Below are positions 1 through 6,693 of a stretch of DNA of 9,307 nucleotides, piece after piece. The notes beneath the pieces were generated by a model that saw nothing but the letters and a program-made list of their open reading frames with translations, made no database searches and was not told the DNA's origin. The stretch's first letter is position 1; every line of letters begins with the position of its first letter. Made by a program: the position numbers and the translations under genes. The DNA comes from Sphingomonadales bacterium UBA658 (GTDB taxonomy: Bacteria > Pseudomonadota > Alphaproteobacteria > Sphingomonadales > Sphingomonadaceae). The stretch lies in NCBI GenBank assembly GCA_002299195.1, contig DBOA01000210.1:3078-12384 (forward strand), in the 5' to 3' direction.

Positions 1-6
1 TCCAAA

Positions 7-759
7 ATGGATATACCCGCAGATTTCCTAGCGCGCATATCGCGGTATCTTCAAACGCATCGGAGCACTGCGTTGGTGTGGACCAATATGGATGGGCTCG
101 AGGACGCTTATGCAGCGCTTCCGCAAGGCCAGTGCCATTTTTTCGTCGACGCTGACTACATTGAGGCGATGCCGATTTTGGCGGGGGCGTTTGGACGGGG
201 CGAAATGGACCGACTGCATGACACGAACCGTGATGTCCCATTCGGATCGCTGCACCGAATCAGCGACGAGCTTGCAGAATTTGCTCGCACTCTTGCCCTC
301 ATGGCCGATTCGGAACCCAAAACATCGGTATCCGACAAAGCTATTTCCTTTCGGCCAGCGCCATTGGGTGGGTTTCAGGGATTTCCATCCGCCAGTGCTA
401 TGCGTTCGGACGCGACGGACCCCCAAACGCTGCGCGAGATCATCAAGCTGCGCCGTATGCGGGAGCGTTATTTTCCACCCGATCTGTTCGCAGACCCGGC
501 CTGGGATATTTTGCTGGACCTAAAGGCTGCCGGGCAAGAAGGGCAGCATGTGTCGGTTTCCAGCCTGTGTATTGCCGCGGCGGTTCCGCCGACGACTGCA
601 TTGCGGTGGATTACCGCAATGACCGAAAGCGGTATGCTCGTCCGGCGTCAGGATCCAGCCGATGCACGGCGGGTTTTCATTGAACTGTCGGACAAAACAT
701 CTGCCAAGCTGGATGATTATTTTGTCGCAATCGGCATCCGTTCCGCTCCGATCATCTGA
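7..759 (+). CDS. MarR-like winged helix-turn-helix protein, start uncertain
   Basis: Probable DNA-binding regulator of 250 residues. The C-terminal part (about 140-240) looks like a MarR-type winged helix: a basic entry helix (RRMRERYFPPDLFADPAWDI, from about 149), a helix-turn-helix around 182-210 (SVSSLCIAAAVPPTTALRWI, then ITAMTESGM), and a wing at 211-228 rich in Arg and ending in FIELS. Many sphingomonad proteins share this block, often as paralogues. The N-terminal 130 residues are not a family I can name and may be a partner or ligand domain. The frame stays open to the left edge (two more codons before the ATG) and only six bases precede the ATG, so no ribosome binding site can be judged; the true start may lie outside the window. 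It ends 51 bp before a tRNA gene. Its targets cannot be told from this sequence. Confidence 0.75.
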   Translation: MDIPADFLARISRYLQTHRSTALVWTNMDGLEDAYAALPQGQCHFFVDADYIEAMPILAGAFGRGEMDRLHDTNRDVPFGSLHRISDELAEFARTLALMADSEPKTSVSDKAISFRPAPLGGFQGFPSASAMRSDATDPQTLREIIKLRRMRERYFPPDLFADPAWDILLDLKAAGQEGQHVSVSSLCIAAAVPPTTALRWITAMTESGMLVRRQDPADARRVFIELSDKTSAKLDDYFVAIGIRSAPII

Positions 760-762
760 TTA

Positions 763-789
763 GGCTTGCAAAAGCCAAAACGCTTTGGC
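763..789 (+). repeat. Two overlapping small inverted repeats before the tRNA
   Basis: GGCTT-GCAA-AAGCC (763-776) and GCCAAA-ACGC-TTTGGC (774-789) are both perfect short hairpins. They share bases 774-776, so only one can form at a time. No T-run follows either, so an intrinsic terminator for the upstream gene is not well supported. They could be a weak transcript end, a processing site for the tRNA precursor, or chance. Confidence 0.35.
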
Positions 790-810
790 AAAGGCGCGCT
801 TCCCGTAGTG

Positions 811-886
811 GGGCGCTTAGCTCAGTTGGTAGAGCATCTCGTTTACACCGAGAGGGTCAGCGGTTCGAGCCCGTTAGCGCCCACCA
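811..886 (+). tRNA. tRNA-Val (anticodon UAC)
   Basis: A complete 76-nt cloverleaf can be folded by eye. The acceptor stem GGGCGCT pairs with AGCGCCC, the D stem GCTC with GAGC, and the anticodon stem TCTCG with CGAGA around the loop TTTACAC, giving anticodon TAC (valine). The T arm has TTCGAGC as its loop and one G-T pair in the stem. The discriminator is A and the terminal CCA is encoded. I did not notice a second copy of its 3' end elsewhere in the window, so there is no sign of an integrated element using it as an attachment site. Confidence 0.96.
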
Positions 887-905
887 TTTTTGGATGATGG
901 CCGAT

Positions 906-910
906 AGAGG
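906..910 (+). promoter_or_regulatory. Ribosome binding site for the small exported protein
   Basis: AGAGG lies 8 bases before the ATG at 919. The internal ATG at 979, which would give a tidier signal peptide, has no purine-rich stretch ahead of it. This favours the longer form. Confidence 0.5.
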
Positions 911-918
911 CACCAGAA

Positions 919-1188
919 ATGCAGGACACCCCTTCGTCATTCATCGTTTATAAAGCTTTCTGCTGGCATTTTGCGCGCATGCGGGGAATTTTTTTAACGT
1001 TGGGCACAGCCATCGTCATATTGTCGGCAGGGTTTTTGCCCGGCACAGCCTTTGCCCGGGAAACCGAGCAAGCGGAAATCACCAACTGCAATGATCCCCG
1101 ACACAAACATGTGGTCGTGCGGTCACTGACCGAATCACTGCCTGTACGAAAATCGGAAAAGCAGCGCGTCCGCCGCATATTGATGTAA
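919..1188 (+). CDS. Small probable exported protein, function unknown
   Basis: An 89-residue protein I do not recognise. Residues 22-46 form a signal-peptide-like segment (Arg22, a hydrophobic core from about 24 to 40, then PGTAFA), with a plausible signal peptidase I cut after Ala46. The mature part would be about 43 residues, very basic at its end (RKSEKQRVRRILM), with one cysteine (Cys57, in NCNDP). The 21 residues before the core make an unusually long n-region; starting at the ATG at 979 would give a normal one, but the ribosome binding site supports 919. It sits 32 bp after the tRNA and converges on the TlpA gene, with 7 bp between the two stop codons. The periplasmic location is inferred. 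It could be a small envelope protein or a lineage-specific orphan; reality as a gene is likely but not certain. Confidence 0.55.
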   Translation: MQDTPSSFIVYKAFCWHFARMRGIFLTLGTAIVILSAGFLPGTAFARETEQAEITNCNDPRHKHVVVRSLTESLPVRKSEKQRVRRILM

Positions 1189-1195
1189 AAACAGA

Positions 1196-1789
1196 TTAAT
1201 CCGCTGCGCGCAGCAGCTTTGCCATTTCGGCCTCATCCCATTCCACACCGCCCGCCACGCGCCACACTTCTTTACCATCACTGTCATATAATATGGTGGT
1301 CGGCAGCGCGATCGCGTTGTTGAACGCCGTCAGCAGTGCATTGTCAGCATCAGTATAGGGTTCCAAATTTTTGACCCCTGTTTCCGTGAAAAAGGCGACA
1401 ACAGGTGCGCGTCCTTCAAGGTCTTGCGACACCGCGATCACGTTCATCCGGCCTTTCTCTAGCTTTGCCAGCGCGTCCAGCGTCGGCATCTCGGCTTTGC
1501 AGGGTGCGCACCAAGTTGCCCAGATGTTGAGCAACAACGGCTTGCCTTCAAAATCGGCAAGGCTGACGTCCTGACCTTGTGCATCGGCAAAAGGTGCCGA
1601 TGGCGCTTTTTGACCCGCAAATTGATAGCTCAGCGTGGCGCGCATGCCATTGGCGCTTTCAAGAGCAATTTCCGCCGTGTCAGACGCGCCTGCCTTGGCC
1701 GTGGATGCGGGTTGCGCTTGCCCCTTGGGTTGGCTTTCTTTATCGCACCCAGCCAGCACTAAAAGGATTACGGCAATTACAAAGCGCAT
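1196..1789 (-). CDS. tlpA: TlpA-like thioredoxin-fold lipoprotein
   Basis: Membrane-anchored thiol-disulfide reductase of the TlpA/ResA type, 197 residues. Such proteins reduce disulfides in the periplasm, classically for cytochrome oxidase or cytochrome c assembly. The N-terminus (MRFVIAVILLVLAGC) is a lipoprotein signal with lipobox LAGC, so the lipidated cysteine is Cys15. Asp follows it, which in enterobacteria causes retention in the inner membrane. A low-complexity linker (about 18-45) leads to the thioredoxin domain from about 65 to 197. The active site is WCAPC at 93-97 and the cis-proline is in ALPTT (Pro163). The frame is open further upstream, but the start at 1789 is the only one that gives a signal peptide. 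It is divergent from argH, a pairing I recall from other Alphaproteobacteria. The exact partner is not known from this sequence. Confidence 0.9.
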   Translation of the reverse strand: MRFVIAVILLVLAGCDKESQPKGQAQPASTAKAGASDTAEIALESANGMRATLSYQFAGQKAPSAPFADAQGQDVSLADFEGKPLLLNIWATWCAPCKAEMPTLDALAKLEKGRMNVIAVSQDLEGRAPVVAFFTETGVKNLEPYTDADNALLTAFNNAIALPTTILYDSDGKEVWRVAGGVEWDEAEMAKLLRAAD

Positions 1790-1805
1790 CTCTGATTCCA
1801 ATAGC

Positions 1806-3176
1806 ATGTGGGGCGGCCGGTTTGGCGAAGGCCCTGGCGTTATCATGCGCGAGATAAATGCCTCCATCCCATTCGACAAGCGTCTTTGGCAGGAAGACAT
1901 TGCCGGCAGCAAAGCGCATGCCGATATGCTGGCCGCAAACGGGATTATAACGGCGTCAGACAATGCCGCGATCCAAAGCGGGCTCGATAGCATTTACGCC
2001 GAATATGCAACCAATGGCGTGCCCGAAGACCTCACGCTTGAAGATATTCATATGGTCACCGAAACGCGGTTGCGTGCTTTGGTGGGTGAACCTGCGGCAC
2101 GCTTGCACACGGCGCGGTCGCGCAATGACCAAGTCGCCACCGACTTCCGCCTTTGGGTGCGCAATGCGACCCATGAAATCGATGCGGGTCTGCGCGCATT
2201 CCAGTCGGCGCTGGTGACACGTGCCGAAGAACATGCCGACAGCATTATGCCCGGTTTCACGCATCTGCAAGTCGCCCAGCCCGTCACGCTTGGCCATCAT
2301 CTGATGGCCTATTATGAAATGACGAAGCGCGACCGCAGCCGCTTTGCCGATTGCCGCAGCCGGTTGAACCAATCCCCCTTGGGCGCAGCCGCACTAGCGG
2401 GAACATCCTTTCCAATTGACCGCGCCGCAACGGCATTGGCGCTTGGCTTTGATGGCCCCATGGCGAACAGTCTGGACTCGGTTTCTGACCGCGACTTCGC
2501 GCTGGAGTTCCTTACGGCCGCAGCGCAAACGGCGCTTCATCTGTCGCGGTTGGCCGAAGAAATGATCATATGGGCGTCGCAGCCTTATGGTTTCATCAGC
2601 CTGCCCGACGCATGGTCGACGGGCAGCTCCATCATGCCGCAAAAGCGCAATCCCGATGCGGCGGAACTGGTGCGCGGACATGCCGGACGGATCATTGGCT
2701 GCATGAACAGCCTGATGATCACGATGAAGGGTCTGCCGCTCGCATATTCAAAGGACATGCAGGATGATAAACCTCCGGTGTTTGAGGCATATGACCTGCT
2801 GGCTTTGTCCATCGCGGCAATGACGGGCATGGTTGCCAATGTGACGTTTAATACACCGCGGATGCGCGACGTTGCGGGCAGCGGGTTTTCCACCGCTACC
2901 GATCTGGCCGACTGGTTGGTGCGCGAATTTGGCATGCCCTTCCGCGAGGCGCATCATGTTACCGGCAGCGTCGTCAAATCCTGCGAGGCACGCGGCATAA
3001 GCCTGTCCGACATCACCGTAGACGATCTTTCTGCCATCAATCCTGCACTCGCTGGCTGCAATTTGCCCGATCTGTCGATCGAAGGATCGGTAAACAGCCG
3101 GACGAGTGCTGGCGGCACGGCACCTATGCGCGTAAAAGAAGCCATCAGTACCGCCAAAAAGGAACTTGAGGCATGA
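1806..3176 (+). CDS. argH: Argininosuccinate lyase
   Basis: Cytosolic enzyme splitting argininosuccinate into arginine and fumarate, the last step of arginine synthesis. At 456 residues it is of normal family length. Visible motifs: the N-terminal WGGRF at 2-6, TARSRNDQV at 102-110, the THLQ histidine segment at 150-159 (His153), and the fumarase/aspartase superfamily signature GSSIMPQKRNPD at 273-284, which carries the catalytic serine loop. The start MWGGRF at 1806 matches where the family begins; the frame runs open back to 1635, but that part only mirrors tlpA on the other strand. There is no clear Shine-Dalgarno sequence before 1806 and only 16 bp separate it from the tlpA start, so its promoter must lie inside tlpA or in that gap. 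The stop overlaps the next start by 4 bp (ATGA), implying translational coupling. Confidence 0.97.
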   Translation: MWGGRFGEGPGVIMREINASIPFDKRLWQEDIAGSKAHADMLAANGIITASDNAAIQSGLDSIYAEYATNGVPEDLTLEDIHMVTETRLRALVGEPAARLHTARSRNDQVATDFRLWVRNATHEIDAGLRAFQSALVTRAEEHADSIMPGFTHLQVAQPVTLGHHLMAYYEMTKRDRSRFADCRSRLNQSPLGAAALAGTSFPIDRAATALALGFDGPMANSLDSVSDRDFALEFLTAAAQTALHLSRLAEEMIIWASQPYGFISLPDAWSTGSSIMPQKRNPDAAELVRGHAGRIIGCMNSLMITMKGLPLAYSKDMQDDKPPVFEAYDLLALSIAAMTGMVANVTFNTPRMRDVAGSGFSTATDLADWLVREFGMPFREAHHVTGSVVKSCEARGISLSDITVDDLSAINPALAGCNLPDLSIEGSVNSRTSAGGTAPMRVKEAISTAKKELEA

Positions 3177-3478
3177 AACCGGCGCGCATCACCTTCATCA
3201 TTGGCGTCGCCATGTGCGTTGCAGGCTGCGGCAAAGTGGGTGATCTGGAACCCCGCACGGGCAATAGCATGCCACCGCAAGCTTATGGCCAGACCACCGA
3301 CCAAAGGGCGAAGATTCTCACGACCCCATCGGTTCAGGCACGGCCAGGGCGCACCGACGAGCTGCTGAAACGGTCCGACCGGCGCGAAGATGATCCGTTC
3401 GACATTCCGCCGGGGCAAGAACCCAAACCGTTTGACCCCGAAAAGACCAATTCGTCTGAAAAAACGGCTCCCAAATAA
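3173..3478 (+). CDS. LptM-like small lipoprotein
   Basis: A 101-residue lipoprotein between argH and lysA, where Proteobacteria often carry LptM (YifL), a lipoprotein that helps the LPS translocon LptD/LptE mature in the outer membrane. The signal segment (MKPARITFIIGVAMCVAGC) ends in lipobox VAGC with lipidated Cys19. The next residues, CGKVGDLEP, resemble the short conserved start of LptM-type proteins (CGxxGxL then a proline). Gly after the cysteine would permit export to the outer membrane. The rest is hydrophilic, rich in Pro, Asp and Lys, and probably disordered. It is longer than the E. coli protein and similar only near the cysteine, so the assignment rests on that motif plus position. 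It overlaps argH by 4 bp and lies 12 bp before lysA. Confidence 0.75.
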   Translation: MKPARITFIIGVAMCVAGCGKVGDLEPRTGNSMPPQAYGQTTDQRAKILTTPSVQARPGRTDELLKRSDRREDDPFDIPPGQEPKPFDPEKTNSSEKTAPK

Positions 3479-3490
3479 GTATCCCATCCT

Positions 3491-4753
3491 ATGAACCATT
3501 TTGACCTTATAAATGGCGTGTTGCACGCCGAAGATGTCCCCCTGCCCGATATTGCGGCGGCGGTGGGCACACCTGTCTATATCTACTCGCGCGCAACGCT
3601 GGAGCGGCACGCGCAAGTGTTCCGCGCTGGCTTGTCAGCCCTTGATAACCCGCATTTGGCCTTTGCCGTGAAATCCAATCCGAATTTGGCCGTGCTCAAG
3701 GTGCTCGCGCGTCAGGGCTATGGCGCCGATGTTGTCTCGGGCGGCGAAATGGACCGCGCACTGGCCGCTGGTATGGCGCCAGAAGACATTGTGTTTTCGG
3801 GCGTTGGTAAGACGGCCGAAGAAATCGTCCGCGCGTTGAAGGCAGGTATTGGGCAATTCAATATCGAGTCCGAAGAAGAGGGCCGCGAGCTTGCGACGCT
3901 TGCGAACGCGTTGAACTATCAAGCGAACGCCGTGCTGCGCATCAATCCCGATGTCGACGCCGGAACACATGGCAAAATTTCAACGGGGAAAGCCGACAAT
4001 AAATTTGGCGTGGGCATTCACCGCGCAACGGAAATTTATGGCCGCTTACATGCTTTGCCCGGTCTGAATATGCGCGGTGTGGCGCTGCATATCGGCAGCC
4101 AGTTGACCAGCCTTGAGCCGCTGGAGACAGCGTTTACAAAAGTCGGTGCGCTGGTGCAGGAACTGCGCGATCAGGGCCATAAAATCACCCATGTTGACTT
4201 GGGCGGCGGCCTTGGCGTGCGCTATCGCGATGGCGACAATCCCCCTGAGCCTGCCGAATATGGCGCGATGATTGCGCGCGTGACCAAGGACTGGGGCGTG
4301 CGTTTGATGTTCGAACCCGGCCGTGTCATCGCCGGAAACGCCGGCGTCCTTTTGACGCGCGTTATTCGCGTAAAGCCCGGATCCGGCAATGCACCCTTTG
4401 CCATTGTCGATGCCGCAATGAATGACTTGGCGCGGCCCGCGCTGTATGACGCATGGCATGATTTTGACGCGGTCGAACCAAATGGCCGCAAAATGACCGC
4501 CAACATTGTGGGTCCCGTCTGTGAAACCGGCGATACATTTGCCATGGGCCGCGAAATCGATGTTGTTGAGGCCAATGACCTTGCGATATTCCGCACAGCG
4601 GGCGCGTATGGCGCGACGATGGCCAGCACCTATAACAGCCGCGGCCTCGTTCCCGAAGTGCTCGTCGACGGCGATAAATTCGCGGTCGTTGCGGAACGGA
4701 TTTCGCCCGAGACCATTCTCGCGGCCGAGCATGTGCCCGACTGGCTGAAATAA
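3491..4753 (+). CDS. lysA: Diaminopimelate decarboxylase
   Basis: PLP-dependent cytosolic enzyme converting meso-diaminopimelate to L-lysine, the last step of lysine synthesis. It has 420 residues, normal for the family. The N-terminal alanine-racemase-type barrel holds the PLP lysine in FAVKSNPN (Lys61), HIGSQ at 200-204, the phosphate-binding glycines GGGLG at 238-242 and EPGR at 275-278. The C-terminal part carries the cysteine that reaches the partner active site in CETGD (Cys344; the family usually has CESGD), and the AYG and MASTYNSR segments (372-384). The N-terminus (MNHFDLINGVLHAEDVPL) looks complete, although the ribosome binding site is weak. The next gene starts 10 bp after the stop, so the two are likely cotranscribed. 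Confidence 0.97.
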   Translation: MNHFDLINGVLHAEDVPLPDIAAAVGTPVYIYSRATLERHAQVFRAGLSALDNPHLAFAVKSNPNLAVLKVLARQGYGADVVSGGEMDRALAAGMAPEDIVFSGVGKTAEEIVRALKAGIGQFNIESEEEGRELATLANALNYQANAVLRINPDVDAGTHGKISTGKADNKFGVGIHRATEIYGRLHALPGLNMRGVALHIGSQLTSLEPLETAFTKVGALVQELRDQGHKITHVDLGGGLGVRYRDGDNPPEPAEYGAMIARVTKDWGVRLMFEPGRVIAGNAGVLLTRVIRVKPGSGNAPFAIVDAAMNDLARPALYDAWHDFDAVEPNGRKMTANIVGPVCETGDTFAMGREIDVVEANDLAIFRTAGAYGATMASTYNSRGLVPEVLVDGDKFAVVAERISPETILAAEHVPDWLK

Positions 4754-4756
4754 GGA
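4752..4756 (+). promoter_or_regulatory. Ribosome binding site that fixes a TTG start
   Basis: AAGGA overlaps the lysA stop codon and stands 7 bases before the TTG at 4764. There is no ATG in the right place for the downstream gene, and the protein begins with the expected MDQLPIFVNLKGR, so the TTG is the likely start. Confidence 0.75.
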
Positions 4757-4763
4757 TAAAGAT

Positions 4764-5543
4764 TTGGACCAGCTTCCCATTTTCGTAAATCTGAAGGGCC
4801 GAAATGTCATTTTGGTCGGTGAGGGCGAAATGGCGGATGCGAAACGGCGGCTGATTGAACGCGCGGGCGGCATCTGCGTTGACGCCGCCGATCGCACGGC
4901 ACGAATTGCCTTCGTCGCCATCGCCGAAGAAGAAGACGCCCGCATGGCTGCTGACGAATTGAAAGCCCGTGGCTTGCTGGTCAACGTCGTCGACCGCCCC
5001 GAAATTTGTGATTTTACGACACCCGCGATTGTCGACCGGACCCCTGTGTTGATTGCCGTCGGCACCGGCGGCGCGTCGGCGGGCATGGCCAAGGCCATTC
5101 GCCAGCGTATCGAGACATTGCTGCCTGAAACATTGGGCCCGCTGGCCGAAGCCATTTCCGGCGCCCGCAGCAAAATCCGCGCGCGTTGGTCGGAAGGGGC
5201 GGAGCGCCGACGTGCATTGGATCAGGGTTTCGCCGCCGGTGGGATGCTTGACCCGTTCGGCACCCATGACGAAGCCACGGTCGACAATTGGATCATGCAG
5301 GCCGAAAATCCCAAGGGCGACCGGTTGATTGAAATTGCGTTGCTCTCCACCGATCCCGACGACCTTACGTTGCTCACCGCGCGGCTGCTTGGTGAAGCCG
5401 ACAATGTGTTTCATGATCCCGGTGTGCCAGCGGCCATCCTCAATCGTGCGCGCGCCGATGCTGTTAGGCACGCAAGTGCACCACCAGCGCCACCGCCCGA
5501 GGGCCTGTCCTTGTTCCTGCGGTTGCCGTTGGCGCAAGGATAG
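4764..5543 (+). CDS. cysG: Siroheme synthase N-domain (precorrin-2 dehydrogenase) with a decayed methyltransferase stub
   Basis: Resembles the N-terminal half of CysG (CysG-N/Met8/SirC), which oxidises precorrin-2 to sirohydrochlorin with NAD and may insert iron to make siroheme for sulfite and nitrite reductases. It has 259 residues. Residues 1-165 follow the CysG-N plan: MDQLPIFVNLKGR, a nucleotide-binding VGEGEMA (18-24, where the family has GGGxVA), NVVD with the presumed catalytic Asp77, then IVDRTPVLIAVGTGGAS (89-105) and the helical GERRR-like end (GAERRR, 145-150). Residues 185-235 look like the beginning of the uroporphyrinogen-III methyltransferase domain (GDR.IEIALLSTDPDDLTLL, EADNVFHD), but its GxGPGD loop is gone and the frame stops about 50 residues in. 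A proline-rich tail follows. It would therefore need a separate SUMT. Ferrochelatase activity is not certain. Confidence 0.85.
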   Translation: MDQLPIFVNLKGRNVILVGEGEMADAKRRLIERAGGICVDAADRTARIAFVAIAEEEDARMAADELKARGLLVNVVDRPEICDFTTPAIVDRTPVLIAVGTGGASAGMAKAIRQRIETLLPETLGPLAEAISGARSKIRARWSEGAERRRALDQGFAAGGMLDPFGTHDEATVDNWIMQAENPKGDRLIEIALLSTDPDDLTLLTARLLGEADNVFHDPGVPAAILNRARADAVRHASAPPAPPPEGLSLFLRLPLAQG

Positions 5544-5569
5544 GGCATGACGACAGCGTAAATAGTCGC

Positions 5570-5573
5570 AAGG
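5570..5573 (+). promoter_or_regulatory. Ribosome binding site for proC GTG start
   Basis: AAGG lies 8 bases before the GTG at 5582. The protein starting there reads MSAFPSKICFYGCGNMGGAM, with the Rossmann motif at the normal distance from the N-terminus, so the GTG is preferred. Confidence 0.6.
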
Positions 5574-5581
5574 TCTTCATT

Positions 5582-6391
5582 GTGTCCGCTTTCCCATCTA
5601 AAATTTGCTTTTACGGCTGTGGTAATATGGGGGGCGCCATGCTGCGCGGTTGGCTTGCCGCCGATGTTGCACCCGCCACGTTCCACATCATCGATCCGGT
5701 TGCGGAAAACCTGCCAGAGGGCGTCCATCTCCATCGGTCGTCCGCGGCATTGGACACGCGCTTTGATGTTGTCATATTGGGTATCAAGCCGCAGCTTTTG
5801 GCTGAACTTGCACCCGAAATAGCACGGATCCTGACCCCCGGGGCAACATTGATATCCATATTGGCCGGAACCACGACCAACACGCTTTCTGCGTATTTCC
5901 CCGATGCGCGCGTCATACGGCTGATGCCCAATTTGGCCGCCGCGATTGGCAAGTCACCGCTGGGTGTTTTTGCGCCGCATGACGACGCGCAGCAACGGGC
6001 AGAGATGGCATCCTTATTGGCTCCGCTGGGTGCGGTCATCTGGATCGACGACGAAGCGCATATGGACGCCGTCACGGCGCTCGCCGGGTCCGGGCCAGCG
6101 TTCGTCTATCGTTTCATTGATGCACTGACCCAAGGTGGTGAAGCCGCCGGATTGCCGCGTACTATTGCCGCACAACTGGCGCTGGCGATGACCGAGGGCG
6201 CAGCGATATTGGCCGCGACCTCATCGGAAACGCCAACTGATCTGGCGCGGCGCGTGACCAGTCCGGGCGGCACCACCGCCGCAGGGCTCGCTGTGCTGGA
6301 TTCGGATGCAGCGTTGAACATATTGATGACCGATACATTGCGCGCCGCACGTGACCGGGGCGCTGAACTGGCCAAGGGAGACGCGACGTGA
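5582..6391 (+). CDS. proC: Pyrroline-5-carboxylate reductase
   Basis: NAD(P)H-dependent cytosolic reductase making L-proline from 1-pyrroline-5-carboxylate, the last step of proline synthesis. It has 269 residues, typical of ProC. The Rossmann nucleotide loop is GCGNMGGAM (12-20), followed by GIKPQ (67-71), RLMPN (113-117) and the C-terminal substrate-binding and dimer signature TALAGSGPAFV (165-175), with TSPGGTT at 226-232. It begins with GTG. It is 38 bp after the siroheme gene, the widest gap in the plus-strand cluster, so a secondary promoter is possible there, but I see no terminator. Its TGA overlaps the GTG of the next frame by 4 bp. In Alphaproteobacteria I recall proC lying next to ybjN and ubiK; here those are nearby but on the other strand. 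Confidence 0.96.
   Translation: MSAFPSKICFYGCGNMGGAMLRGWLAADVAPATFHIIDPVAENLPEGVHLHRSSAALDTRFDVVILGIKPQLLAELAPEIARILTPGATLISILAGTTTNTLSAYFPDARVIRLMPNLAAAIGKSPLGVFAPHDDAQQRAEMASLLAPLGAVIWIDDEAHMDAVTALAGSGPAFVYRFIDALTQGGEAAGLPRTIAAQLALAMTEGAAILAATSSETPTDLARRVTSPGGTTAAGLAVLDSDAALNILMTDTLRAARDRGAELAKGDAT
6374..6380 (+). promoter_or_regulatory. Strong ribosome binding site inside the end of proC
   Basis: AAGGGAG stands 7 bases before the GTG at 6388. It is the best Shine-Dalgarno match I saw in the plus-strand operon, and it serves a frame that looks like a gene remnant. Confidence 0.7.
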
Positions 6392-6693
6392 AGGTTGAAA
6401 TTGCACTCATCTTAAGCTGCGTCACTTTTGCGTCGTCGGCGTCCGCAACGGTCGCAACGCCGCCGTCAACCGAAGTGGCCACCGCCAATCTTGCCAAGGC
6501 TGGCCCCATCGAAAGTTTCGACCTGTCGCATTTGACCGTGCCTATGGGCCTGTCCGCTGGCCTGCCGGTCGGAATAAGCTTCATCGGGCCAAAATGGCAT
6601 GACCATGCTGTATTAAAGGCGGGATATGCCTATGAGCAGCTTTCCAAAGCACGCGTTACGCCGCAATTGCGGCCAACCTTAGAAAGTAAGTAA
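6388..6693 (+). CDS. Exported amidase C-terminal remnant (internally deleted amidase)
   Basis: A 101-residue frame. Residues 1-20 are a signal peptide (MKVEIALILSCVTFASSASA, probable cut after ASA). Residues 21-45 form a linker. Residues 46-101 match the extreme C-terminus of amidase-signature enzymes: LSHLTVPMG, then GLSAGLPVGISFIGPKW (54-70) and a YAYEQ helix (80-84) ending near PTLE. Periplasmic amidases of sphingomonads have just this ending, commonly HLTVPMG then GLPVGLSFIG. The region that should hold the catalytic Lys-Ser-Ser triad, several hundred residues, is missing, so it cannot be an amidase. I infer an internal deletion that kept the reading frame. Against simple decay: no stop or frameshift, a strong ribosome binding site, GTG start overlapping proC by 4 bp, and a stop touching the next start. 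It may be a pseudogene or a new small envelope protein. Confidence 0.75.
   Translation: MKVEIALILSCVTFASSASATVATPPSTEVATANLAKAGPIESFDLSHLTVPMGLSAGLPVGISFIGPKWHDHAVLKAGYAYEQLSKARVTPQLRPTLESK

Noticed and set aside
811..1188. Possible integrative element at the tRNA-Val 3' end.
   Set aside because: No integrase gene and no repeated tRNA 3' end noticed; the downstream genes are ordinary housekeeping genes.
1201..1218. GCTGCGCGCAGC palindrome near the end of tlpA, as a terminator for the small exported gene.
   Set aside because: It lies inside the tlpA coding sequence, encodes plausible Ala/Arg codons there, and no T-run follows in either direction.
1635..1805. An upstream in-frame extension of argH that would add 57 residues.
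   Set aside because: It lies antisense to the TlpA coding region and does not resemble the ArgH N-terminus, which starts at the MWGGRF at 1806.
4046..5537. Two long open frames on the minus strand (375 and 391 codons) opposite lysA and the siroheme gene.
   Set aside because: They mirror strongly recognisable plus-strand genes, overlap each other in different frames, and have low-quality compositions (rich in Arg, His, Gln). These are antisense shadows of GC-rich coding DNA.
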